A DNA stretch of 35,321 bases, taken from the NCBI GenBank assembly GCA_964405465.1, contig CAYONZ010000037.1, forward strand, positions 1 to 35,321. Reading direction: 5' to 3'. Position numbers and translations under genes: made by a program. Source of the DNA: CAYONZ01 sp964405465 (GTDB taxonomy: Bacteria > Bdellovibrionota > Bdellovibrionia > Bdellovibrionales > JAMPXM01). Under the pieces are notes generated by a model, which made no database searches, was not told the DNA's origin, and saw nothing but the letters and a program-made list of their open reading frames with translations. Positions 8,230-17,325 of the stretch are shown here, one piece after another; within the stretch, counting starts at the first letter, position 1; each line of letters starts with the position of its first letter.

Positions 8230-10027
8230 AAATTTCTACCTCATCGACTTGCGACACTAAAGTTAATCGCGCTTTCTCCTGGAGATCAAGGTCTCCAAAA
8301 AGATCTCTTTCAATTTTGGACCAATAAAGATACTGCACGCCAAGACGTTTAGCCTCGTCGATCCAAGTCGCTTCTTGGTTGTCGAGTGTATGAGACTTCA
8401 ACTTTTCTATAACACCCTGTTCTTTACTTGCATTGAGACCATGACTCCAAACATGGCCCTCATAGCCCAGCATACGCTTGAACCCTAAGAAGACCAATGG
8501 ATGATCAAATGTGGGTGCAGCCAAAAAAATGGCTCGACGATCAAGCCCCGTAGTGGCCTTGCTGGCTATTTGCAAATCAACGTCAGCCACAAGCATGGCT
8601 TTCTTGTCTACATGGTTCAGTTCATGAAACTGCGCAAATACACCAGAAAGAATCAATACGACAGCCAACTGAAGTTGTACGCCTGGCGCCTGCGTGCGCA
8701 GCCACTGGTAAAACAAATACGAAAGCACAAGGTAAACCCAAATAAGTATTTTGATTTGATCCCAATCCCAAGGAGCCACGATCAAGAAGGATGAAACTAT
8801 CCACAACAAAAAAACGGAACCCATAAGTCGCCGATCAAAAAAACGTGACCCTGGCCAAAGCATGGCCATCCCCCACGCCGCAAGCATGGGCGAAAAATTT
8901 AAGACTCCCACCCAGAAATCAGACTTATGCCCCAGCCACCAAGTACCACTTAAATGAACAACCTGTGCCGCCTCACCCATACGCGAAGAAAAAATTACGA
9001 ACGGGAGTGAGATGACCAAGACCAAAATCAAATAGCCAATCCCAGATAGCCGCTCTTGCTTCTGGAAATATAGAAAAATCAAAAATGCCAAGGCTGTGAG
9101 GATAACAAAAGAGTGTAAATGAACGAAAGCCATGAGCCCCAGTGACGCCACAAAAATTACTGAAGCCTTCTCATTGACCGTGCCATCCCGAAGCAACTGA
9201 GGTACCCGGAGTCTCGATAGAGGAAAAACGGACCACCAACGTGACAACCACCAGACTCCGAAAGGCAGAGCCAATTGCATGGTACGTTGAGGTATGAAAA
9301 CGTAGGTAAAAAGATTTCTCCACATCGGCTCAAGTGCTGCTTTCTCGATGACCTGCGGAGATAGAAAATCATAAAGTGACCCTGAGAAAACAAATGCACA
9401 GACCATCCACCATCCGCCCCATTCCATTAGAAAGAACAAAGTGAATGCAAAACCCAATAGCCCAAAAAGGAAGAGGTGAATCTGGGTGGGAACACCGAGC
9501 GTTTCAAAAAGTGCACTGTATAGATCTACAGCAAGTGGGTAACGCAAAAAATCACGCGCTAGCTCAATATTGTGTGGCAAAAACTCCCCGCCCCCGGCGA
9601 GATGCCGAATAAAACCAAGATGCAATGGCAGATCGCCAACATTCTGGGCGAGCCCCGTCCACCACACGCCAGATTTTTTAAAAAACAAAAAAGTAAAATG
9701 ATACAATCCTAAAAACACTGAAAGAGTTAGCGTAACCTGGCAAAGCATCCGATCGACTTTTCGTGCTCGCAATGGATTGTATGAGGTAAAATGTTGATTT
9801 CGAGAAAGCAGTGGGGAATCGAGTTGGAGGACACTTTGCCGAGTCTTTCGTGACTTTTGAAACTGTTTTTCGATCGGCTGAATACAACGACAGAACCACC
9901 AAGAAAGTAAACTTCCAAAAAGCAAAGCGAACCCTGCCACCCATGCATTGAGGTGGCCCACGAGTAGACAAAAAGCATAGGCACTCATTGACGAAAAAAT
10001 GACCTGCCATAACAGAACCGTCATCAT
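8219..10027 (-). CDS. Polytopic membrane protein, probable GT-C-type glycosyltransferase
   Basis: 602 residues with about eleven to thirteen hydrophobic spans distributed through residues 1-460, then a soluble C-terminal domain of about 130 residues. The layout (multi-span, a first large loop containing GDLPLHLGFIRHL, C-terminal soluble domain) is that of GT-C enzymes that use polyprenyl-phosphate sugars, but I cannot assign a family with certainty. The start ATG at 10027 overlaps the upstream stop as ATGA (10024-10027), and its own end overlaps the slt start. It therefore belongs to a three-gene translationally coupled unit. Inference: it transfers a sugar from a lipid carrier on the periplasmic face. 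Alternative: an uncharacterised transporter or polymerase. Confidence 0.7.
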   Translation of the reverse strand: MMTVLLWQVIFSSMSAYAFCLLVGHLNAWVAGFALLFGSLLSWWFCRCIQPIEKQFQKSRKTRQSVLQLDSPLLSRNQHFTSYNPLRARKVDRMLCQVTLTLSVFLGLYHFTFLFFKKSGVWWTGLAQNVGDLPLHLGFIRHLAGGGEFLPHNIELARDFLRYPLAVDLYSALFETLGVPTQIHLFLFGLLGFAFTLFFLMEWGGWWMVCAFVFSGSLYDFLSPQVIEKAALEPMWRNLFTYVFIPQRTMQLALPFGVWWLSRWWSVFPLSRLRVPQLLRDGTVNEKASVIFVASLGLMAFVHLHSFVILTALAFLIFLYFQKQERLSGIGYLILVLVISLPFVIFSSRMGEAAQVVHLSGTWWLGHKSDFWVGVLNFSPMLAAWGMAMLWPGSRFFDRRLMGSVFLLWIVSSFLIVAPWDWDQIKILIWVYLVLSYLFYQWLRTQAPGVQLQLAVVLILSGVFAQFHELNHVDKKAMLVADVDLQIASKATTGLDRRAIFLAAPTFDHPLVFLGFKRMLGYEGHVWSHGLNASKEQGVIEKLKSHTLDNQEATWIDEAKRLGVQYLYWSKIERDLFGDLDLQEKARLTLVSQVDEVEIYEL

Positions 10028-11724
10028 ATGCGACTCCCGTTAGATTTTTTCAGGTCAGGCTGCACTAATGCAGATTTTGGTTCATACTGTTTTTGCCTTG
10101 ATTCACCAAAGTCTTGGTGTCGCTCAAGTTTGAAAACCGCTGCGAGATCTGCAACCATTATGACTTGCACCGGTCGAGTGCCATCACGAAGCTGAAGTTC
10201 AAAAAATACGAATCGCTTTGGCCAAGATGCCTCGAGCTCATTCCTAAGATCAATCGCCTGCTGAGCATCAGCTTGTAAGATGATCAAATCACTTTGTGCA
10301 TTCAAATCCTGATTGAAACATGTCGTGCCATTGAAACGCGACAAAACCCAAGGTAGAGGCCAAAGCTCACCAGCCTCTTGGGGGCACTGCACTTTGTACG
10401 TCTTAGATTGAATCTGCATCCAACTGATTAAATTCAAAATCGAATGGAGATCTCGTGATGACTGCACATAAGCGTACGAGTTAGATTCCGAACCAGCCGT
10501 ATACAGTGACAACGATCGCGCACGCGACAGTGAGAAAATGCACGTACCAAACCAAATCAAAACGATCAACGCCCCGAATGGACGCAGTCGAGAGAACGAG
10601 GGCATGCACTTCATCAAAATACAACCCGTGACAAGTGCCCATGGCCAAGTCAAACCCAAGAGACACCACGGTGTTTTGTAACCAATCAGACTATAAATAA
10701 GAAAATGCACCAACCCCAAAATGCTAAAGAACATAGTATAACGATCCCTCCAGGCCCACCCGAGAAGAGAAAGAATAACGGAGAAAATCACCAAAGGTTC
10801 GTTCTCTAGAATCAGCTGTCCCCAATAATAGGCGGGCTTTAAATGGGCTGGATCCTGAATGCCCACTCGAAACCATAGTAGAAACGCTCGAAAGAAATCG
10901 ATCAGTCCACTTAAATTCTTTCCGAATCCAGAAAAGAGCAACACCCAAAAAATAAGCACAATACTTGTATGTGAAAAAAGAAAGCTTTTTTGCCTTCGAA
11001 AAAAACGAATATGCGCCATACTCCATTGATCCCGCAAGAGAACTAGCGAGACAGCCAGTGCAAAAAGAAATATCACAAAAGTTTCTTTCGTAGCACTCAT
11101 GACCACCAAGCTCCACAGAATAATCAAGACCGAGGTCCGTGAAGGTGCCTTGAAAAATCGAAGTGCACCAAGAGTCAAAAATATTTCAGCTCCGACTAAC
11201 AACGTCTCATGAATTGAATACCGAGAGTAATAGAGTGCACCAGGGCTTGCTAACCAGAACAGTGAACTGCATAAAGCAATCGCCAATTGTTGCCACACTC
11301 GCTGCCAGCTCTGCTCATCGAAGTCTAGCCTCTCTTCTCCTGCTGCATTTAGCCCAAGTACTTTGCCAAATACCTTGCCAGACATTTTGCCAGCTACGTC
11401 AATCTGATCCGAAAGAAATTTTCCGATTGAATAGATGCCAAACAAATTAAGCAATGAGATCAGAACTGTGACCGCCCTATGGGCCTGCCATTGAAATGAG
11501 AAAAAAATTTCGCTCAATTGCAAAATATAAAAATACAAAGGCCCGTGAAAATTAGTAGGATCATATTTGAAAAAACCATTTTGCCAAATTTCTTGAACCC
11601 AGTAACCATTGACGCCTTCATCGAAGTGAAGTGGACGAGCCATCAATCGGTCAAACCCCAAATAGGCGCCGAGTAAAATCAAAAAAGAAAGTACCGAACA
11701 ATGCAGGTGATTTTTTTTGAGCAT
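10024..11724 (-). CDS. PMT/ArnT-like (GT39-type, Agl23-like) glycosyltransferase
   Basis: 566 residues from ATG 11724; a GTG at 11739 is possible but no better supported. The first membrane span is followed by LHFDEGVNGYW, with the acidic pair expected in the first periplasmic loop of GT39/PMT-type GT-C enzymes, and then HGPLYFYILQL. Together these resemble the conserved TIGR03663/Agl23-like family. About ten further spans follow, then a soluble C-terminal domain (about 410-540). Expected role: transfer of a sugar from a polyprenyl-phosphate donor on the outer face of the inner membrane. The acceptor is unknown. It heads the chain 11724-5818, coupled to the next gene by ATGA. The divergent gene at 11797 encodes the kind of GT2 enzyme that would make its donor. 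Confidence 0.78.
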   Translation of the reverse strand: MLKKNHLHCSVLSFLILLGAYLGFDRLMARPLHFDEGVNGYWVQEIWQNGFFKYDPTNFHGPLYFYILQLSEIFFSFQWQAHRAVTVLISLLNLFGIYSIGKFLSDQIDVAGKMSGKVFGKVLGLNAAGEERLDFDEQSWQRVWQQLAIALCSSLFWLASPGALYYSRYSIHETLLVGAEIFLTLGALRFFKAPSRTSVLIILWSLVVMSATKETFVIFLFALAVSLVLLRDQWSMAHIRFFRRQKSFLFSHTSIVLIFWVLLFSGFGKNLSGLIDFFRAFLLWFRVGIQDPAHLKPAYYWGQLILENEPLVIFSVILSLLGWAWRDRYTMFFSILGLVHFLIYSLIGYKTPWCLLGLTWPWALVTGCILMKCMPSFSRLRPFGALIVLIWFGTCIFSLSRARSLSLYTAGSESNSYAYVQSSRDLHSILNLISWMQIQSKTYKVQCPQEAGELWPLPWVLSRFNGTTCFNQDLNAQSDLIILQADAQQAIDLRNELEASWPKRFVFFELQLRDGTRPVQVIMVADLAAVFKLERHQDFGESRQKQYEPKSALVQPDLKKSNGSRI

Positions 11725-11796
11725 GTCTGACTCTATCACTCACTTTGCTAATCCCCAAAAAAAATTGCATACGAATCATTTAGTTTGTGTTTAGCT

Positions 11797-12630
11797 ATGA
11801 TCATGTCGAACGCAGAGAATAAAGATCTCAATCAAACACAATCACTAGAAGTTGGCAGCCCAAATTCTCAGATTTTTATCTCGCTTGTTGTGCCAGCATA
11901 CAATGAACAGCAACGTTTACCGCTCGCGATTCGCGATATCCGAAGTTTTATGACCGCGCTCAAAGTGAGCTACGAGCTGATTGTGGTGATTGAGAAATCA
12001 TCTGATGAATCGCTTCGGGTGGCACAACAAGAGATCACCCGAGACGGTGAACCTCCCGATCCAGCGGTCCAGATTATTGCAAATCCAACTCACAAGGGAA
12101 AAGGTTACGCCGTGCAAACAGGCATGCGCAAAGCACGGGGAGAGTTTGTGTTTTTTATGGATGCTGATCTATCAACGCCACTTTCTGAAATTCTCAGCTT
12201 TTTGAGCGTTTTTTCAAGTGAGCCTGATACAGATATAATCATCGGCAGTCGTGCACTTGACCGAAAAAAAGTCTTACTACGCCAAAGCCTTCCACGGGAA
12301 TACATGGGACGATTTTTTAATATTTTGGTTCAATGGCTTTTTCCGCTTGGCATTTCCGATACTCAGTGCGGCTTCAAAGCTTTTCGCCATCGCGTGGTCG
12401 AGCCAATTTTTGCCAAACAAAAAACCACAGGCTTTGCATTTGATGTCGAAATATTATGGATCGCTCAATTGATGGGATTCTCCATCAAAGCTCTTCCGGT
12501 GTTGTGGCGAAACTCCAAAACATCTCGGGTGCGAGTCATACTCGACCCGATCTCTATGTTTTTCGATTTGCTGCAGATTCGTCTAAGACATCGGCAGCAC
12601 TCGATAGCGAAATCGCACGTTTCAAAATAG
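11797..12630 (+). CDS. GT2 glycosyltransferase, dolichyl/polyprenyl-phosphate sugar synthase-like
   Basis: 277 residues from ATG 11797; ATG 11803 and TTG 11785 are alternatives and none has a clear ribosome binding site. GT-A fold: VVPAYNE (31-37), metal-binding DADLSTP (122-128), DTQCGFKAFR (188-197) and GFAFDVEILWIA (212-223) match Alg5/DPM1-like synthases that charge a polyprenyl phosphate with glucose or mannose. No C-terminal membrane spans, so it is cytosolic or peripheral. Oddity: the usual VVDDGS segment reads VVIEKSSD (63-70), lacking the Asp pair that normally contacts the nucleotide. It is divergent from the two GT-C genes by about 70 bp, a functional pairing. Its last 77 bp overlap the end of batD on the other strand. 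Confidence 0.88.
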   Translation: MIMSNAENKDLNQTQSLEVGSPNSQIFISLVVPAYNEQQRLPLAIRDIRSFMTALKVSYELIVVIEKSSDESLRVAQQEITRDGEPPDPAVQIIANPTHKGKGYAVQTGMRKARGEFVFFMDADLSTPLSEILSFLSVFSSEPDTDIIIGSRALDRKKVLLRQSLPREYMGRFFNILVQWLFPLGISDTQCGFKAFRHRVVEPIFAKQKTTGFAFDVEILWIAQLMGFSIKALPVLWRNSKTSRVRVILDPISMFFDLLQIRLRHRQHSIAKSHVSK

Positions 12631-14581
12631 CCTCGAGATCTGCAGCGGCCTTACGTAGCTGCTCTTTTTCTTTCCATTTGCCGACCGCACCTTCTGGAGC
12701 AAAACTCAACAATTGAAAAAGTTCGAGAGATTTTCTAAGTGGGCCTTCAACTTCTGCACGAAGACTCGGAGAGAGTTTGACAAAAAGCTTTTCCATTTCA
12801 GTACTGGCGCCCTCGCCCGCGATCATGCCTATGATCACATTTATTGCGTTGGTGCCTTCAACGCCAACACCTCGCCAATCTTCCTGCGATACCTTCTTTT
12901 GCAGTCTCTTTAGACGTTGCTGCAAAATCTGATTTAGATCTATTTTACCTTGCCCCCAGCCTAATTCGCGGCGAGCTATTACCAATAAACTGAGCAGCAC
13001 GCCAAGAGCAAATACCACCAATGTCATACGTTGTGCATACGCACTTGGAAATGCCAATACGCTCATGTCGGAATCAATCTGCGGTGGAATCTCTTTGGGC
13101 TCAAAGCTTCCTTTCGCATCACCGATTCTTTGCGATGTCGCGCCTGATTGACCTTTTTGCGGAGGCCCAACCTGAATGGTCAACGGCTGAGAGGCAACGA
13201 CTGTATATTTTTTTGATGCTGGGTCAAATACACCAAGTGAAACTGCTGGCAGAGTGACGCTTCCCTCTTTATGTGGAATCAAAAGTAGCGTGAACTCCTT
13301 GAAGCTCGTTCCACTTTTAAAGAACTGAGCTTCTTTTTGCGTGTCGTAGAGTTCCATTCCTTCGGGAACCTGAAAATTAGCAAGATCAATAAGTTTGGCG
13401 TTGCCTCGCCCCTCATAACGAATTTTGAGAGAGAAAGGTTGATGGGCTGAAACTGTCTTATCTTCAACTCGCTGGGTGACTTGAAACTGCCCAACGGCAC
13501 CTCCAAAGTCAGATGGACGTCCTGCCGTGGGCAATGGTTTAACCAAAACCTTAATGGGCAGACTTGATTTGCTGTAGGAGTAGGCTTTGGGCGAGCCAAA
13601 TCCAAAGCTATCGATACCCAGTAGTATTGAACATTTCGCGGTATAGGGATCAATCTCAATCGATCCCTCTTTTATTGGAAAAAGCGCATAAGAAACTAAA
13701 AGTGCCTTCTTGTAGGGGACCCCATTGATTACATCTTGTGAGAAACTAAGGTGCGTGGACACCTCGAGATCTTCCTTCCAAAATCCTTTGAGCGTTGGAT
13801 ATTTAAGTGTATCAATGTCCTGAACATGGCCCCGAGTGTAGAGATACCAAGAGGCAGTGATTTGCTCTCCAACAAATGCTTCTTTTTTATCGACCTCGAC
13901 ACGAATAAAAAATGCTTCATTTGGATTGATCGGACCAAAATCTGAATCCTCATGATTTCCTCCTGGTCCTTGACGCCCTCGGTTTTGGAGACCGCGTAAG
14001 CGATCCATTTGTCTTTTAACAATCGCTCCGAAAAGTTGATCGGCATCATCTTCATCGTCAAATCCAGGCATTCCACCTGAGGGAGGCTGCCCTTTGTGGG
14101 ACGATTGCGGGGATGAGGGAGAAGCTCGCCTAGCCCCAGCTGATGCTCCTGGTTTGACTTGCACTTGAATTCTTCTGGCCTGGAAAACGTGTCCATTGAT
14201 CGTCACTTTTATTGGAGCCAAATCATAGCGGCCGATTTTGTTTGCTTGCAAGATATAAGCATATGTAAAGGTTCGATAGCCAACACTTGCGCCACCTTCT
14301 CTACGTAGAAACGCACTGGCGCTGTCATCTTGATTGATCATATCCATACCTAGAGTCTTGAAGGCTGGCAATGTGACCTCACTGACATCCGAATCATCTT
14401 TCGCTGTCACTGAGACCGATAAGGTAAAGGTATCGCCGGGGTCCATTTGCTCGCGATCCACCTGTGCAGAGATACCAACGGGAGAATCATCTGCATGTGC
14501 CGTTGACTGGCAGAGCAGAAATGAAAACAGCAGGCTTGTGAAATAAATCATCAGCTTACCAATCTTTTGCTTTTGGTACAT
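12554..14581 (-). CDS. batD: BatD family protein
   Basis: 675 residues from ATG 14581 (GGAG six bases upstream). A start at 14551, just after the upstream stop, would also give a clean signal peptide (MIYFTSLLFSFLLCQSTAHA). BatD architecture: signal peptide, several periplasmic immunoglobulin-like beta domains (opening ISAQVDREQMDPGDTFTL), one membrane span near residues 520-540 (TLVVFALGVLLSLLVIA), and a helical cytoplasmic tail. A low-complexity Gly/Ser/Pro and Asp/Glu insert lies near 150-190. Last gene of the moxR-bat operon, overlapping batC by 26 bp. Bat proteins are thought to form an inner-membrane complex with MoxR linked to stress tolerance; the biochemical activity is unknown. Its 3' end overlaps the convergent GT2 coding sequence by 77 bp. 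Confidence 0.9.
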   Translation of the reverse strand: MYQKQKIGKLMIYFTSLLFSFLLCQSTAHADDSPVGISAQVDREQMDPGDTFTLSVSVTAKDDSDVSEVTLPAFKTLGMDMINQDDSASAFLRREGGASVGYRTFTYAYILQANKIGRYDLAPIKVTINGHVFQARRIQVQVKPGASAGARRASPSSPQSSHKGQPPSGGMPGFDDEDDADQLFGAIVKRQMDRLRGLQNRGRQGPGGNHEDSDFGPINPNEAFFIRVEVDKKEAFVGEQITASWYLYTRGHVQDIDTLKYPTLKGFWKEDLEVSTHLSFSQDVINGVPYKKALLVSYALFPIKEGSIEIDPYTAKCSILLGIDSFGFGSPKAYSYSKSSLPIKVLVKPLPTAGRPSDFGGAVGQFQVTQRVEDKTVSAHQPFSLKIRYEGRGNAKLIDLANFQVPEGMELYDTQKEAQFFKSGTSFKEFTLLLIPHKEGSVTLPAVSLGVFDPASKKYTVVASQPLTIQVGPPQKGQSGATSQRIGDAKGSFEPKEIPPQIDSDMSVLAFPSAYAQRMTLVVFALGVLLSLLVIARRELGWGQGKIDLNQILQQRLKRLQKKVSQEDWRGVGVEGTNAINVIIGMIAGEGASTEMEKLFVKLSPSLRAEVEGPLRKSLELFQLLSFAPEGAVGKWKEKEQLRKAAADLEAILKRAISLSSAADVLDESAANRKT

Positions 14582-15263
14582 CTCGAGCTCCATCTTTTTG
14601 ATATTTTCCTCTGACGTCTTGCTCTTGACGCTTGAGCTCTTCCATAATCTTTTCTACGTCTTGAGGAGTAAGTTCTTTGCCTTGGTATTTTTGTGGCTGC
14701 TTTTGTTGTGGTTGCTGCCCCTGGCTCTGCTGATTCTTTGAATCATTCGAATCACTGCCCTCTTTGGATTTTCCTTTTCCTTGTTTAGACTGATTTTTGG
14801 AATCACCCTCTCCATCTCCACCACCGCCTTGAGACAAAAGCTCGATGTTGGTTTTTGTTTCTATCGACTCTGGCTTATATTCAAGTGCCTCTTGAAAAAA
14901 GCTGAGTGCGGCATTGGTGTCTTTCAATGCAACCATACAATGCCCCATATTAAAGTTCACTAAGAACAAAAGTTCTGGGTCATCAGTCGAACGGATCACT
15001 GAAGAATAAATTCGCTTTGCATTTTCACAATCTTTATTGGCCTGGTAACTAGTGGCAAGGTTGTACATGAGCAATCGATGAAATGGTGCCTCAGACAAAG
15101 CCTCAGCAAATTTTTCGAATGCTTCTCCATTCTTCTCTTCGTTCAAGAGTTTCACACCCAAGTTGTTAGTATAGACGATTGAATTCAATGCCCAAAACAA
15201 AAGAGCACCGATAAAAGCACTAAAAAAAACAGCGAGAAGAATATGATACGTTCTTCGTTTCAT
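14556..15263 (-). CDS. batC: BatC-like TPR protein
   Basis: 235 residues from ATG 15263, with GAGG seven bases upstream and an ATGA overlap with the batB stop. One N-terminal membrane anchor (about 5-27), then three TPR-like helix pairs (about 30-145: LGVKLLNEEKNGEAFEKFAE, YNLATSYQANKDCENAKRIY, NMGHCMVALKDTNAALSFFQ). After this comes a Gly/Ser/Gln/Lys-rich disordered stretch (about 150-200) and a charged C-terminal helix ending AKDW. This matches BatC/BatE-type members: membrane-tethered TPR scaffolds facing the periplasm. It sits between batB and batD, the usual place in the operon. Confidence 0.87.
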   Translation of the reverse strand: MKRRTYHILLAVFFSAFIGALLFWALNSIVYTNNLGVKLLNEEKNGEAFEKFAEALSEAPFHRLLMYNLATSYQANKDCENAKRIYSSVIRSTDDPELLFLVNFNMGHCMVALKDTNAALSFFQEALEYKPESIETKTNIELLSQGGGGDGEGDSKNQSKQGKGKSKEGSDSNDSKNQQSQGQQPQQKQPQKYQGKELTPQDVEKIMEELKRQEQDVRGKYQKDGARDVPKAKDW

Positions 15264-16324
15264 CGAGCCGCCTCGAATCGCCCACGCCAAATTTTTGCAT
15301 TTTTTCTTCGGTCACCTAAAATGAAACCCAAGAATGAAAAAACCAAACCTATACCCAATGGAATTTGAAATTTTTCATCGTATTGCGTAGCAAGCTCTGA
15401 CGCGAATTCAGTTTTCTGCAATTTATCTAAGTCTTCTTTGATGGCTCGAGCCTCACCCGCACCGAATGCCGCATGAAAGAAACTTCCCCCGCCGGCTTGA
15501 GCTAGATCGCGAAGAAATTTTCCTTTCGTAGATGTGTTGACGACATTTCCCTGTCTATCTTTTTTGTAGCCACGTAACATTCCGCGCTCATCACGTAATG
15601 GAATCGGCCCACCGCGCTCTGTACCAAACGCTACTGTAAACACTCGATAACCGTCTTTGAGCAACTTCTTGGCCTCTTCAATTGCGCCCTCTTCGTGATC
15701 CTCACCATCACTGGCAACCAATATGACCCGAGTGACTTTAGCGCCTTCATCTGGATCAGCTCCTCCGCGATCAAAAGCATCTCGTGCCTCAAGCAGAGCT
15801 TTGTGAACATCTGTCCCTTGAGTCTCGACCGTAAAGGGCGAAAGACCTTCGAGATACATTTTGAGTGCAGACTTATCGGGGGTAAGCGGCGACAGCAAAA
15901 CCGACGAACCTGCAAATGCGATCAAGCCAACTTTGTCTCCACCCAGTAAATCAAACAATCGACTCATTTCTGATTTGAGATGCTCTAGCCGGCTCGGCTT
16001 AACGTCTTCTGCCAACATGCTTGTCGAGACATCCATTGCGATGACGAGCTCCACGCCTTCGCTTTTGATTTTATCCATGCGACTTCCAAGCTGTGGGCGT
16101 GCCAACGAGAGAATAAAACAACTGAGCGCGAGTAAAAGTAAAACAGTCTTGAGACGACGGCGCGCCGGAGAATAAGATCGCAATAAGACCGGAGACAATT
16201 TTTGACCTAAAGCTTTAAGAAGTGTGCGTTGCGACCACTGCTCACGCAAAGCAAACACAACCAGCAAAATGATTGGCAGCCAAAGGTAAATTAAAATTTC
16301 AGGATTTCCCCACCGAAAATTCAC
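15260..16324 (-). CDS. batB: BatB family VWA-domain membrane protein
   Basis: 354 residues. Two N-terminal membrane spans (about 9-27 and 58-76), a von Willebrand A domain (about 90-300) and a C-terminal span (about 320-340). The metal-ion-dependent adhesion site is intact: Asp98-x-Ser100-x-Ser102 (DVSTS), Thr171 and Asp206 (SDGEDH). The segment before the VWA domain, LARPQLG, is characteristic of Bat and YeaQ-like VWA proteins. The start overlaps the batA stop by 4 bp and the end overlaps the batC start by 4 bp. It is expected to pair with BatA in the inner membrane, with the VWA domain binding protein partners in a metal-dependent way. Confidence 0.93.
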   Translation of the reverse strand: MNFRWGNPEILIYLWLPIILLVVFALREQWSQRTLLKALGQKLSPVLLRSYSPARRRLKTVLLLLALSCFILSLARPQLGSRMDKIKSEGVELVIAMDVSTSMLAEDVKPSRLEHLKSEMSRLFDLLGGDKVGLIAFAGSSVLLSPLTPDKSALKMYLEGLSPFTVETQGTDVHKALLEARDAFDRGGADPDEGAKVTRVILVASDGEDHEEGAIEEAKKLLKDGYRVFTVAFGTERGGPIPLRDERGMLRGYKKDRQGNVVNTSTKGKFLRDLAQAGGGSFFHAAFGAGEARAIKEDLDKLQKTEFASELATQYDEKFQIPLGIGLVFSFLGFILGDRRKNAKIWRGRFEAAR

Positions 16325-17325
16325 GGCACTCTCCTAAAGACCAATTCTCCCAGCAATAAGGACAAAAGCAAAAGCACCAATCCCCACCGATTCCAATTTT
16401 CAAAGAGCTCGGCATATTTAGTGTACTGTTGAACATCCACTTTGGTCTTTTCAAGGCGATCAATTTCAGCAAATACCTTTTTTAAACCATTGGTATCAGT
16501 TGCCCGATAGTATTTTCCCCCTGTGTCGCTCGCCATTCGCCCTAGAAGGTCATCGTTCACACTGCTGTGAATCGGCACATAGCGCTTCACTTTTCGCCCA
16601 AATGCATCCTCGAACTCCTGCGGCAGCTGTGCCTGACCATCAATTCCTGCGCCTATAGTATAAATTCGAATTCCGTACCCCTTGGCAATTCCGAGAGCAG
16701 TTTCAGGATCAATGGTTCCGGTGTTGTTTTCACCATCCGTTAAAAACACAATCACTCGAGACTTCGCTGTCGAATCACGAAGTCGCGCCACTGCATTGGC
16801 TAGCCCCACACCGATGGCAGTTCCTAATTTAATGTTTCGTGACGACTTCACTTCAGAAATATTTTTTTTCAACAGTCCATAATCCAGTGTCAGCGGAACT
16901 CTTGTGTAGGACTCTCCCGAAAAAATCACAAAAGCAATTCGATCGGACACGCGCCGATTTACAAAATCTTTCATCACATTTTTGCAGGCTTCAAGACGGT
17001 TCGGCACCAGATCTTCAATTGCCATGGAATCCGACACGTCCAGTACTAAAACTATATCAATCCCTTCAACATTTTTTTTGACCTTTGAGTCTGCTCGTTG
17101 TGGTCTTGCCAACGCGACAATAAAACAACTGAGCGAAAGTAGAAATAAAGCCGCTGGCAGCCAACGCAACTGTGTGCGCAAAGTCGGCGACACAGCCTTC
17201 ATCCATTGAATCGAACTATAATTTAAGCTAGCACGCGACCTTCGCCCCATCCAAAGTTGATAGCCAATCAACATGACCAGTGGAATGAATACCAAAAATG
17301 CCAGAGGAGTCGCCCACACATTCAT
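16321..17325 (-). CDS. batA: BatA family VWA-domain membrane protein
   Basis: 334 residues with the same plan as BatB: N-terminal spans (about 7-25 and 55-73), LARPQ, a VWA domain with Asp96-x-Ser98-x-Ser100 (DVSDS), Thr169 and Asp197 (TDGENN), and a C-terminal span (about 313-331) ending RRVP. The BatA-specific layout is supported by position immediately before BatB and by the motif VLDVSDSMAIEDL. Overlaps of 4 bp on both sides indicate translational coupling. BatA and BatB are paralogues, probably from an old tandem duplication. Confidence 0.93.
   Translation of the reverse strand: MNVWATPLAFLVFIPLVMLIGYQLWMGRRSRASLNYSSIQWMKAVSPTLRTQLRWLPAALFLLSLSCFIVALARPQRADSKVKKNVEGIDIVLVLDVSDSMAIEDLVPNRLEACKNVMKDFVNRRVSDRIAFVIFSGESYTRVPLTLDYGLLKKNISEVKSSRNIKLGTAIGVGLANAVARLRDSTAKSRVIVFLTDGENNTGTIDPETALGIAKGYGIRIYTIGAGIDGQAQLPQEFEDAFGRKVKRYVPIHSSVNDDLLGRMASDTGGKYYRATDTNGLKKVFAEIDRLEKTKVDVQQYTKYAELFENWNRWGLVLLLLSLLLGELVFRRVP

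Noticed and set aside
13279..14196. Two minus-strand frames of 126 and 155 codons within batD
   Set aside because: Out-of-frame readings on the same strand as batD; no starts with ribosome binding sites and no domain content, while the batD frame is continuous and family-like.
14686..14823. Gln/Lys/Ser/Gly-rich stretch of batC as a possible coding repeat expansion
   Set aside because: The codons are irregular and the segment is an ordinary disordered linker, as found in many BatC-type proteins.
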